Part shown: positions 54,667 to 63,055 of the stretch, piece after piece
Position numbering within the stretch: position 1 is the first letter of the stretch
Layout: each line of letters begins with the position of its first letter
Notes under the pieces: generated by a model
The model's database searches: none
What the model saw: only the letters and a program-made list of their open reading frames with translations
Told to the model about the DNA's origin: nothing
Assembly (NCBI RefSeq): GCF_000018325.1
Contig: NC_009922.1
Location: 248,001-312,000, forward strand
DNA from: Alkaliphilus oremlandii OhILAs
Lineage (GTDB): Bacteria > Bacillota > Clostridia > Peptostreptococcales > Natronincolaceae
Reading direction: 5' to 3'
DNA length: 64,000 nt
Program-made: the position numbers and the translations under genes

Positions 54667-55869
54667 GTGAAAATTAAATTAGATAGGCAATATTTCAAGT
54701 ATTCATTCTATGGATTTTTAACCATCGGTTTATCGATCCTCTTTTATCTAACGTTGATCAACTTAGGAAATTTCAGTCAATGGGTTTATGTTCAATCCAG
54801 TAGGATCGGCAAGGTTTTAAACTCTGTGATCATTGGAATCTCCATCGCTTATATATTGAACCCAGGAGTTCGATGGTTTGAGACCAACGTATATAATAAA
54901 AGTAAAAAAATAAAATCCATTAAAAAACTTCCAAGGGCATTGAGTATTATCAGTGTGTATTTATTTTTGTTCAGCTTAATTGCAATGGTCATCATTTTTG
55001 TCGTTCCTCAAATCGGTGGGAATATCATTGAGATCAGTCGAAGGGTTCCAGAATATCTGAATGCCACCATCGACTTTGCAGATGAGCTTATTGAAAAATG
55101 GGCAAAGGATCTTCCAAGCACCAGCAATTTAAATAATGTTGGGGAATATATCGAAGCCAATATCAATACAATATTTTCAAATACGAAGCTGGTCCTAGAT
55201 TATATTTTTAATAATTTAATTATGCGTGTGATGAATATTACTTCTGGAATTTTAAACTTTGTAATGGGAATTATCATTTCCTTTTATCTCTTGGGGGATA
55301 AGGAATCCTTTAAAAAAGGAACGGAAAGAATATTAAGGGCAGTATTCAGTAAGAAGACCGTGGATCGTGTGGTTGATCTGGGGAGGGAAGCAGATACCAT
55401 CTTCGGAAAGTTTGTCGTCGGCAAATTCATCGATTCCTTCATCATAGGGGTTCTTTGCTTTATCGGATTGACGATATTAAAAATAAAATATGGCTTATTA
55501 ATTAGTGTTATTATTGGTATTACCAACATGATTCCTTATTTTGGACCTTTTATTGGTGCAGTGCCTGCTGTTCTAATCACATTATTCGACAGCCCCATTA
55601 ACGCCATATGGGTTATGATATTTATTTTTATTTTACAACAGTTCGACGGATTGTATTTAGGACCGAAAATACTGGGAGACAGTGTAGGCATAAGCCCTTT
55701 TTGGATTATTTTCTCCATTGTTTTAGGTGGTGGCCTTTACGGTGTACTAGGTATGTTCTTGGGTGTACCAGTCGTTGCAATCATAACCACCTTCTCTAAT
55801 AGGCTCATCGATTGGCAGCTGGAAAGAAAAGAAGAAAAAGAGCATCAAGAAAACATACAGATGAAATAG
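54667..55869 (+). CDS. AI-2E family transporter (UPF0118)
   Basis: A 400-residue membrane protein with about eight helices. The C-terminal part has NMIPYFGPFIGAVPAVL and GPKILGDSVGISPFWIIFSI, which are the signature of the family. Members export small molecules or Na+; the AI-2 name rests on one E. coli paralogue. I use GTG 54667, since AAGGAAAGGGG lies seven bases upstream; the ATG at 54631 lies too far from a ribosome site. The substrate here is unknown. Confidence 0.9.
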   Translation: MKIKLDRQYFKYSFYGFLTIGLSILFYLTLINLGNFSQWVYVQSSRIGKVLNSVIIGISIAYILNPGVRWFETNVYNKSKKIKSIKKLPRALSIISVYLFLFSLIAMVIIFVVPQIGGNIIEISRRVPEYLNATIDFADELIEKWAKDLPSTSNLNNVGEYIEANINTIFSNTKLVLDYIFNNLIMRVMNITSGILNFVMGIIISFYLLGDKESFKKGTERILRAVFSKKTVDRVVDLGREADTIFGKFVVGKFIDSFIIGVLCFIGLTILKIKYGLLISVIIGITNMIPYFGPFIGAVPAVLITLFDSPINAIWVMIFIFILQQFDGLYLGPKILGDSVGISPFWIIFSIVLGGGLYGVLGMFLGVPVVAIITTFSNRLIDWQLERKEEKEHQENIQMK

Positions 55870-55993
55870 TCAATCTGGATTAGAGTGTAGTCAAAATGTA
55901 CAAGAAAACAAAGAAAGTGTATAAAAAAACAACAGTTTTTTTAAAAAAAAGGACTACAGTTCATAGAAATACAGGAAAAAACGATTGTTTTGA

Positions 55994-56074
55994 GCACTTA
56001 AAACTCTAAGCCCCACCTAGAGTTCAGTGCGACATCAGGATTGTGAGCCAGAGTGAACAAATTTTATTTTAAGG
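55994..56074 (+). repeat. Small structured intergenic repeat, family 1 copy B
   Basis: Copy in forward orientation, very similar to copy A (14371-14450), including the trailing AAGG. It begins GCACTTAAAACTCTAAG and ends TTTTATTTTAAGG. It lies in the 340-base gap before the acetoacetyl-CoA reductase gene. Apart from it, that gap holds no supported gene. Confidence 0.8.
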
Positions 56075-56212
56075 TGGCATGGAAATTGCATTGATTTACT
56101 GTAGCATCCAACATAAACTATAATTATCTAGATTCTTATGAAGTATAGGGATGGTTCACCTAGATGTATCCCAGTGAAAGTACATTATAAATGATATAAG
56201 GAGGCTTTTAAA

Positions 56213-56953
56213 ATGAGATTAGATGGTAAAGTTGCAGTTGTAACAGGATCAACTTCCGGTATTGGTAAAGCTACAATCGTTAGATTTGCAGAAGAAGGCG
56301 CCAAGGTAGTTGTTTGGGGTATTACGGAGGCAGAGGTAAACCCTGTAGTAGCAGAGCTAGAGGAAAAAGGCGCAGAAGTACTGGGTGTCGTTGCCAACGT
56401 AACAGATTACGAGGAAGTAAACCGCACCATGGATCAAATCAAAGAGCATTTTGGAAAAATTGATATCATTGTTAACAATGCAGGGATTACAGCAGATGCA
56501 CAAATATTAAAAATGACAGAAGAGCAATTTGATAAAGTTATCAGCGTAAACTTAAAAGGTGTATTTAACACTGGCCAAGCAGCAGCTAAAATAATGGCAG
56601 AGCAAGGTTTTGGTGTAATTTTAAGCACTTCTTCCGTTGTTGGATTATACGGCAACTTTGGACAAACAAACTATGCGGCAACAAAGTTTGCAGTAATCGG
56701 AATGACAAAGACATGGGCAAAAGAACTGGGAAGAAAAGGTGTAAGAGCCAATGCAGTAGCACCAGGATTCATTGCTACTGAAATGACTGCAAAAATGCCA
56801 GAAAATGTATTGACAATGATGAAAGAAAAATCTCCTTTAAAAGCGCTGGGTGAGCCAAGAGATATTGCCAATGCATTCTTGTTCTTAGCATCGGATGAGG
56901 CAAAATATATTAGTGGTGCTGTACTTTCTGTAGACGGCGCAGTTACATTATAG
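56213..56953 (+). CDS. Short-chain dehydrogenase, FabG/acetoacetyl-CoA reductase-like
   Basis: A 246-residue NAD(P)-dependent oxidoreductase. The Rossmann motif VTGSTSGIG is near residue 12, NNAG near 85, and the catalytic Ser with Tyr-x3-Lys in NYAATKF near 150. The C-terminus ISGAVLSVDGAVTL is FabG-like. The neighbour thiolase makes acetoacetyl-CoA, so this may reduce acetoacetyl-CoA to 3-hydroxybutyryl-CoA (PhaB-like). FabG acting on ACP substrates is the alternative; no other fatty acid genes adjoin. AAGGAGGC precedes the ATG. Confidence 0.9.
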   Translation: MRLDGKVAVVTGSTSGIGKATIVRFAEEGAKVVVWGITEAEVNPVVAELEEKGAEVLGVVANVTDYEEVNRTMDQIKEHFGKIDIIVNNAGITADAQILKMTEEQFDKVISVNLKGVFNTGQAAAKIMAEQGFGVILSTSSVVGLYGNFGQTNYAATKFAVIGMTKTWAKELGRKGVRANAVAPGFIATEMTAKMPENVLTMMKEKSPLKALGEPRDIANAFLFLASDEAKYISGAVLSVDGAVTL

Positions 56954-57003
56954 AATATAGGGAACGATAAAAAAGAATTGAAAAATAGTAAAGAGGTGGC
57001 AAA

Positions 57004-58182
57004 ATGAGAGAAGTTGTAATCGTAGGTGCTGCAAGAACACCAATTGGAAGCTTTGGTGGGGCATTGAAAGATGTCAGTGCAGCAGATTTAGGAGCCATTG
57101 CAATTAAAGGTGCTTTGGATAGAGCTGGAGTTTCGCCAGATATGGTCGATGAAGTGTTTATGGGTTGTGTTCTGCAAGGTGGTTTAGGGCAGAACGTTGC
57201 AAGACAATCGGCGATTAAGGCGGGTATACCAAATGAAGTATCCTCTATGACCTTAAATAAAGTATGTGGTTCAGGGCTGAGAGCTGTTTCCTTAGGTGCG
57301 CAAACCATTATTGCGGGAGACAATGACATCGTTGTAGTTGGTGGAACAGAAAATATGTCTCAAGCGCCATACGTTCTAAAGGATATGAGATGGGGTGCAA
57401 GAATGGGAGATGCCAAGACCATCGATACTTTAACCAATGATGCATTGACCTGTGCTTTTAATAATTACCACATGGGTATGACGGCAGAAAACCTTGCAGA
57501 GAAATATAGTATTTCTAGAGAAGAACAGGATCTATTTGCAGTAGGAAGCCAAAACAAGGCAGAAGCTGCACAGAAAGCAGGTCTTTTCGATGCTGAAATC
57601 GTACCAGTGACTGTTCAGACAAGAAAAGGCGATATTGTTGTAGATAAAGACGAATACATTAAATATGGAACAACAATTGAAAGTGTATCTAAATTAAGAC
57701 CAGCTTTTAAGAAGGATGGTACAGTAACTGCTGCCAACGCTTCCGGTATCAACGATGGTGCTGCAGCTCTTATCATTATGAGCAAAGAAAAAGCCGATGA
57801 ACTAGGCATTAAGCCCTTGGCTAAAATCGTAGCTTATGCATCCGGTGGAGTAGACCCTGCCATTATGGGATATGGACCGGTGGCTTCTACAGAGAAAGTA
57901 TTTAAGAAATCTGGATGGGCGGTAGAGGATTTAGAGCTCATCGAAGCGAATGAAGCTTTTGCAGTTCAAGCGCTGTCCGTAGCACAAGGCTTAAACTTCA
58001 ACAAAGACATCGTCAATGTTAAAGGTGGTGCCATTGCTTTAGGACACCCTGTTGGAGCAAGTGGTGCAAGAATATTGGTTACATTGCTCTATGGAATGGA
58101 GCAAAGAGATGCGAAAAAAGGCCTAGCAACATTATGTATCGGCGGAGGCATGGGCACATCTTTATTGGTTGAAAGAATATAG
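57004..58182 (+). CDS. Acetyl-CoA acetyltransferase (thiolase II)
   Basis: A 392-residue biosynthetic thiolase that condenses two acetyl-CoA to acetoacetyl-CoA. The nucleophile Cys88 is in LNKVCGSGLRAV. The C-terminal motifs NEAFAVQA, GGAIALGHPVGASGAR and CIGGGMG carry the catalytic His and second Cys. It follows the reductase gene by 50 bases, so they form a pair. No crotonase, butyryl-CoA dehydrogenase or PHA synthase gene is in the window. Confidence 0.96.
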   Translation: MREVVIVGAARTPIGSFGGALKDVSAADLGAIAIKGALDRAGVSPDMVDEVFMGCVLQGGLGQNVARQSAIKAGIPNEVSSMTLNKVCGSGLRAVSLGAQTIIAGDNDIVVVGGTENMSQAPYVLKDMRWGARMGDAKTIDTLTNDALTCAFNNYHMGMTAENLAEKYSISREEQDLFAVGSQNKAEAAQKAGLFDAEIVPVTVQTRKGDIVVDKDEYIKYGTTIESVSKLRPAFKKDGTVTAANASGINDGAAALIIMSKEKADELGIKPLAKIVAYASGGVDPAIMGYGPVASTEKVFKKSGWAVEDLELIEANEAFAVQALSVAQGLNFNKDIVNVKGGAIALGHPVGASGARILVTLLYGMEQRDAKKGLATLCIGGGMGTSLLVERI

Positions 58183-58189
58183 AATTTTA

Positions 58190-58227
58190 AAATGCCACAG
58201 GAATGAATTTTCCCTGTGGCATTTGTT
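58190..58227 (+). terminator. Terminator after the thiolase gene
   Basis: The stem AAATGCCACAGG / CCTGTGGCATTTG. Copy C of repeat family 1 starts six bases later. Confidence 0.85.
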
Positions 58228-58232
58228 TGAAT

Positions 58233-58309
58233 CACTTAAAATTTTAAGCGTGCTTAAAATTGAGTGCATCATAAGGTTTGTGAGCCTAAGCGGCCAAATT
58301 TTATTTCAC
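58233..58309 (+). repeat. Small structured intergenic repeat, family 1 copy C
   Basis: Forward-oriented copy. Its first hairpin stem is AATTTTAAG / CTTAAAATT, while copies A and B have ACTCTAAG / CTAGAGT at the same place. The pairing is kept although the sequence changed. The second half GTTTGTGAGCCTAAGC matches the other copies. It ends four bases before the stop of the convergent EamA gene. Confidence 0.75.
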
Positions 58310-58313
58310 TAAA

Positions 58314-59177
58314 TTAGCTTGTTGCCCCATCTGAAATCCCTCTCCTTGCAATATAGTTGATATAGGCACCTCCTAACACGAAAATCACACCGATACTGCT
58401 CATTAGATTCGGAACCTCACCCCAAAGTAAAATACCAATCAATATGGAAAATACAGTGTTGCCATAGGAATAAATGGACAAATCTCCAGCTTCCGCATAC
58501 CGATAGGCGATGGTCATTAGGTACTGTGCCGCCGTTGAAAAGATGCCCACAGAAAGTAAGGAGAGGAAGGTGATTGTATTTGGTATGATAAAATCACCCA
58601 CGGTGATGAAGGGGATGGTGATGATGGTCGATATGCCAGTGAAATAAAATACAATGAGATTCGGTGTGTCCGTCAATCTTAAGTGGCGAATCATTGTATA
58701 GGCAGAAGCTGCAAATATAGAGGAAGCAATTCCAAGGGCTGCTGGCAAAAAGGCGTAATCAAATTGGGGCTGAGCTATGAAGAGTACGCCCATTAATGCG
58801 GATACAATTGCAGGGATCTGAAGCTTTTTAATTTTTTCCCCTAAGAATAGAGCAGCCAATAGAATTACAAAAAATGGATTGAGCTGATTCAGCACCACAG
58901 CATCGGCCAAAGGCAGGTGATCGATTGCGTAAAAGTACAATAGAACGCCTAGAAAGCCCAAGATTCCACGATAGGATAGATATCTCGTATTGTTCCCTTT
59001 AAAACTTTCGCCCATCTTAAAAATTCTATATCCAGAGAATAAAAAACCAATGATATTTCTAAAAAACACTTTTTCCATTGTGGGGATGTCCCCGGAGAAT
59101 TTAACCGCTGCTGCCATCAAAGCAAAAAACAAAGAGGAGGACAGCATATATAGAATTCCTTTATTGCGATCTGTCAC
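58314..59177 (-). CDS. EamA-family (DMT) transporter
   Basis: A 287-residue membrane protein of ten predicted helices in two EamA halves (for example YLSYRGILGFLGVLLYFYAI and LADAVVLNQLNPFFVILL). The class exports amino acids, nucleotides or metabolites; the substrate is unknown. I start at GTG 59177, with GGGAGATGAT upstream; the ATG at 59192 would place that ribosome site inside the gene. Confidence 0.88.
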   Translation of the reverse strand: MTDRNKGILYMLSSSLFFALMAAAVKFSGDIPTMEKVFFRNIIGFLFSGYRIFKMGESFKGNNTRYLSYRGILGFLGVLLYFYAIDHLPLADAVVLNQLNPFFVILLAALFLGEKIKKLQIPAIVSALMGVLFIAQPQFDYAFLPAALGIASSIFAASAYTMIRHLRLTDTPNLIVFYFTGISTIITIPFITVGDFIIPNTITFLSLLSVGIFSTAAQYLMTIAYRYAEAGDLSIYSYGNTVFSILIGILLWGEVPNLMSSIGVIFVLGGAYINYIARRGISDGATS

Positions 59178-59417
59178 AATATCATCTCCCAATAAAATTT
59201 TAAAAAAGGTCCATATACTACTTTATGATATAATTGTTAAAAAGGTACTTTTTATGGAAATTTTAAGATAAATTTAATATTTAGTTAATTCGTATTTAAT
59301 ATTATATTGTTATACTTAAAGTAGATAAGAGATTATCTAATCAATACAAATTATAAAAACATATCAGAGTGTCTATAGATTAGATGCGGTTTCAGTATAT
59401 AATGGGGGATGATATAG

Positions 59418-60578
59418 GTGAAGAGAGACCGATATAAAGTAATGATTATGACAGCATCTGTAGGGCTGGGACACGATCAGGCTGCAAATGCAATTAAGAA
59501 AAACTTATTGAACAAATACCACAACGTAGATATAGAAATTGTTGATTTTATAGAAATTTTTCCATCTTATTTAGGAGGAATCATTAAATCCACCTACTTA
59601 AAAATGATCGATATCGTACCGAGCTGGTACAATATTCTGTATCAGGGAACGACGAATCTCAATAGATCCAGTAAGGTGACCAGTATATTTGCATATAAAT
59701 ATATTAAGAAAATCAGGGAAGTGATTGAAGCTTCAAATCCAGATATGATTTTGTTTACCAATCCTTTTCCTTCCACGCTGGTGTCCCATTTAAAGAGAAA
59801 AAACAAAATAAACATTGAGACCGCCACAGTCATAACAGATTATACCGTTCACGGTGTATGGATCGATCCAACCATTGATCACTATTTCGTTGGAAGCAAT
59901 ATTTTAAAGCAAGAAATGATATCCAAAGGGGTGGAGGGGTCCAAGATCCATGCGACGGGAATCCCTATTGACACCAAGTTTTCCGCACCAGTGGATAGAG
60001 AAAGCGTCCTTTCCGACTTAGGTCTTCATAAGGATCTACCGACGGTATTGATCATGGGTGGTGGATTAGGTCTAGGCTCCATGGAAGAGATTTTAGAAAC
60101 TACGGACAGTGTGGATCGAATGCTGCAAATCATCATCGTAGCAGGAAAAAATCAAGTGCTAATGAATAGTCTTGAAAATAGACCATACAACACGAAGCAT
60201 CACGTAAAAGTTCTAGGATTTTGTGAAAATATCCATGAGCTCATGGATGTTTCCCATCTTTTAATCTCTAAAGCGGGAGGGTTAACGATGACAGAAGCCA
60301 TTTCCAAAGAGCTTCCTGTATTGGTTTTCGATCCGATTCCCGGACAAGAAGTTAAAAATGCACAATATTTTTCCGATATTGGTGCTGCAATGTACTTGAA
60401 GGATTTAAAAGAACTGAGAAATTCAATAGAAGAGCTACTGTTTATAAACCCAGAGAAAAGAGAAAAAATGGTGAAATGCTGTGCTACCATAAAAAAATTA
60501 GATGGTGCAGAGGATATTTCAAAAATCATAGTTGAGAACATGAGTCAAATGTATTATCGTGATTTATTTTTTCTATAG
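59418..60578 (+). CDS. MGDG-synthase/UgtP-like diacylglycerol glycosyltransferase
   Basis: A 386-residue glycosyltransferase of family GT28. The N-terminal acceptor domain has TASVGLGHDQAANAI, as in MGDG synthase and UgtP. The C-terminal donor domain has VLIMGGGLGLGS and HLLISKAGGLTMTEA. It probably adds a sugar to diacylglycerol in membrane lipid or lipoteichoic acid anchor synthesis. GTG start at 59418 with a GGGGGATGATATAG site. A specific sugar or product cannot be named. Confidence 0.88.
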   Translation: MKRDRYKVMIMTASVGLGHDQAANAIKKNLLNKYHNVDIEIVDFIEIFPSYLGGIIKSTYLKMIDIVPSWYNILYQGTTNLNRSSKVTSIFAYKYIKKIREVIEASNPDMILFTNPFPSTLVSHLKRKNKINIETATVITDYTVHGVWIDPTIDHYFVGSNILKQEMISKGVEGSKIHATGIPIDTKFSAPVDRESVLSDLGLHKDLPTVLIMGGGLGLGSMEEILETTDSVDRMLQIIIVAGKNQVLMNSLENRPYNTKHHVKVLGFCENIHELMDVSHLLISKAGGLTMTEAISKELPVLVFDPIPGQEVKNAQYFSDIGAAMYLKDLKELRNSIEELLFINPEKREKMVKCCATIKKLDGAEDISKIIVENMSQMYYRDLFFL

Positions 60579-60693
60579 ATAGCCATTCAAATATAGATAG
60601 ATTCAATTTTTATTTAAGGAACCCCTATGAGATAATTAGATTGGTTTTAGATTCATAAAACTTTAACAATCATAATTTTAGGGGGAGTAATCG

Positions 60694-61632
60694 ATGGGAA
60701 GTAAAGTTATCAAAAAGATTTCGATTCCGATTGGAGGATTAATGCTAGGGCTTGCTGCTTTAGGAAACTTGGTTCAGTCTTATGGAGAGCTATATCGCAA
60801 CATTTTTGGAATCATTGCTGCGATTATATTCGTTTTAATTGCAGTAAAAACCATTACGGACTTTAACAGCATAAAGGAAAGCTTAAATAATCCAGTGGTA
60901 GCCAGCGTAGCACCAACCATATCCATGGGGATCATGATTCTATCCACCTATGTGAAACCTTATTTTCCAGCGGTAGCTTACGGCGTATGGATTGCAGGTC
61001 TTGCACTTCACGGACTTTTAATTATTTATTTTACTGGAAAGTATATCTTAAATTTTAATATTCAAAAAGTGTTTCCAAGCTATTTCATCGTTTACGTAGG
61101 GATTGTGGTGGGGAGCGTAACGGGACCTGCTTTTAATCAAATTCAATTGGGAAGAGGCTTGTTTTGGTTTGGGCTTGTATCCTATTTGGTGCTATTACCA
61201 ATTGTTATCTACAGAGTGGTTCAAGTGAAAAATATTCCAGAACCAGCCATGCCGACCATTGCCATCTTTGCAGCGCCAGCGAGTCTTTGCTTAGCCGGTT
61301 ATATGAATTCTTTTGAAAATAAAAATACAACGATGATCGCATTTTTAGCAGGGCTGTCTATATTAATGCTTGTGTATGCTCTTTTAAATATGCCAAAGCT
61401 ACTAAAGCTTCCATTTTATCCTAGCTACTCTGCTTATACCTTCCCATTTGTCATCAGTGGGATTGCTTTAAAGCTGACCAATGGCTTCTTGGTGAAGTCT
61501 GGTAGTCCAATTGCTTGGCTAAAATATCTCGTAAAGTTTGAAGAAGCTGTAGCCCTTATTTTGGTCGTATATGTCCTAATTAAATATGTGATATTCCTTA
61601 TGGACAGTCCGAAGGAAGTGGCAAAAGCATAA
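60694..61632 (+). CDS. TDT-family transporter (tellurite-resistance/dicarboxylate)
   Basis: A 312-residue membrane protein with about ten helices. The start IPIGGLMLGLAALGNL, and the middle segments PAFNQIQLGRGLFWFGL and FAAPASLCLAGY, fit the TDT family (TehA, Mae1 and so-called exfoliative toxin A/B proteins). These are channels or carriers for organic acids or anions. The toxin name in databases is misleading. A GGGGGAG ribosome site lies before the ATG. Substrate unknown. Confidence 0.85.
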   Translation: MGSKVIKKISIPIGGLMLGLAALGNLVQSYGELYRNIFGIIAAIIFVLIAVKTITDFNSIKESLNNPVVASVAPTISMGIMILSTYVKPYFPAVAYGVWIAGLALHGLLIIYFTGKYILNFNIQKVFPSYFIVYVGIVVGSVTGPAFNQIQLGRGLFWFGLVSYLVLLPIVIYRVVQVKNIPEPAMPTIAIFAAPASLCLAGYMNSFENKNTTMIAFLAGLSILMLVYALLNMPKLLKLPFYPSYSAYTFPFVISGIALKLTNGFLVKSGSPIAWLKYLVKFEEAVALILVVYVLIKYVIFLMDSPKEVAKA

Positions 61633-61696
61633 CATAAAATTTGTTCGCTTCGGCTTACAAACCTTAGGGCGCACTGAATTTAAATTTTCAAGTGTC
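61633..61696 (-). repeat. Small structured intergenic repeat, family 1 copy D
   Basis: Copy in reverse orientation that begins directly at the stop codon of the TDT gene. It has TTTGTTCGCTTCGGCTTACAAA and CGCACTGAATTTAAATTTTC. The stem sequence differs from copies A, B and C, but pairing is largely kept. Confidence 0.7.
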
Positions 61697-61702
61697 AAAA
61701 AC

Positions 61703-61745
61703 AAAAAGCCGTATTCCCAACTTATTAGGAATACGGCTTTTCTAT
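61703..61745 (+). terminator. Terminator between the TDT gene and the molybdenum hydroxylase genes
   Basis: The stem AAAAAGCCGTATTCC / GGAATACGGCTTTTT. It serves both convergent units. Confidence 0.92.
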
Positions 61746-61748
61746 TGA

Positions 61749-62219
61749 CTATTCATTGATATTCAAAATAGATTTAATTGCAGCTTCGATTTCTTCGTAG
61801 CTCGTACATCGACAGATATTGGATTGAAGCCATGCTTCTATGGTAGCATCGCTGGCGTTGGGATGCATGTGCGCAAGAGAGTGACAGACCATAAGAAAAC
61901 CAGAGGTGCAATAGCCACATTGAAATCCAAAGTTTTCTACAAAGGCCTTTTGAATTGGTGCATTCTGCAAGCCTTCCACCGTAAGGATTTTTTTATCCAC
62001 GGCTTCCACCGTAAGCATCAAGCAGGACTTTATGGGAAGGTGATCCACCAATACAGTACAGGCACCGCAATCCCCATTCTCGCAACCGGGTTTTGCACCC
62101 GTTAGACCCAGTTCTTGGCGCAGGGTATGGAGTAATGTATCCGATGGTTTCACAGATACTCTTCTGTCTTCTCCATTGATGTTCAGGGTGAATACGGTGG
62201 GACAGAGAACTTTCATCAT
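61749..62219 (-). CDS. Molybdenum hydroxylase small [2Fe-2S] subunit
   Basis: A 156-residue iron-sulphur subunit of a xanthine-dehydrogenase-like enzyme. The first cluster is the plant-ferredoxin type (CENGDCGACTVLVD plus a Cys in KSC). The second is CGYCTSGFLM with CRCTSYEE near the C-terminus. Its ATGA start overlaps the stop of the FAD subunit gene, so the subunits are coupled. Together with the two genes upstream it forms the usual three-chain hydroxylase. Confidence 0.95.
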   Translation of the reverse strand: MMKVLCPTVFTLNINGEDRRVSVKPSDTLLHTLRQELGLTGAKPGCENGDCGACTVLVDHLPIKSCLMLTVEAVDKKILTVEGLQNAPIQKAFVENFGFQCGYCTSGFLMVCHSLAHMHPNASDATIEAWLQSNICRCTSYEEIEAAIKSILNINE

Positions 62220-63055
62220 GGATGGCTCACCTCGAATCTTTTTAGGACATCCTGCAGGATTTGTTGGACTACAAATTTCCTATATTCAGAGGAACCGCTC
62301 ACATCCTCTAATATAGGTGCTGGTATGTTTTCTAGGACTCGCCTTATTTTTTCTTGGAAGGAATAGTCGCCATTGTTCAAAATTTCTTCTACTAAGATGG
62401 AGCGGAATGGAGAATCACAGAGCCCACTAAAAGCAATTTGGATATTCTTATTTTTTTGCAAGGCTGATGCTGTGATTAAAGGATAATCGATCTTTTCGTA
62501 TTTCGTTCTTTTCACATGAAAATAAGGAAGCGATAGAAATTCTTTACCGACGATCACTTGAAGAATCATATCTCCTTCTGAAAGAAGAAGTTTTTCTTGA
62601 AAGACATCCTTTAAGGGAACTGTATGGATACCGGAATATCCTGCCAACACGACGTTACTTTCTGCTACCAGCAGCGGCAGAATGGCTTCTCGATAGATGA
62701 TGGTACCAGCTAGATTTCCTCCCAGTGTAATCTTTCCTTGAATCGTGTGGTCCGCTATCCTTTCAATGGTTAAGCTGAGCAATGGGAAGAAATTTAACTC
62801 CGCAATCTGGGTCAGCGTCAGTGCAGCGCCCAGGTACAAACGATCGTCTCTTATTTCATGGACATTGCACTCTGGAATTCCTTTAATATCAATGATTGCA
62901 TCGGAATATACATTGTGCATTCTAGCCATGCTAATAAATTCGGTACCGCCACCATAATACATCGGCTTTGCCCCCTGCTTCTTTACTTCCCTATATAATT
63001 CTATGGCCTCTTCTAAGGTTTCCGGTCTGTAATATTTAAAATCAAAGGGTATCAT
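62216..63055 (-). CDS. Molybdenum hydroxylase medium FAD-binding subunit
   Basis: A 279-residue subunit. The flavin-binding opening FDFKYYRPETLEEAI leads to KPMYYGGGTEF and TLGGNLAGTI, then the C-terminal CO-dehydrogenase-flavoprotein domain. It carries electrons from the molybdenum subunit to the acceptor. It overlaps the large-subunit gene by 14 bases and the small-subunit gene by four. Substrate probably a purine or N-heterocycle, not shown by this subunit. Confidence 0.94.
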   Translation of the reverse strand: MIPFDFKYYRPETLEEAIELYREVKKQGAKPMYYGGGTEFISMARMHNVYSDAIIDIKGIPECNVHEIRDDRLYLGAALTLTQIAELNFFPLLSLTIERIADHTIQGKITLGGNLAGTIIYREAILPLLVAESNVVLAGYSGIHTVPLKDVFQEKLLLSEGDMILQVIVGKEFLSLPYFHVKRTKYEKIDYPLITASALQKNKNIQIAFSGLCDSPFRSILVEEILNNGDYSFQEKIRRVLENIPAPILEDVSGSSEYRKFVVQQILQDVLKRFEVSHP

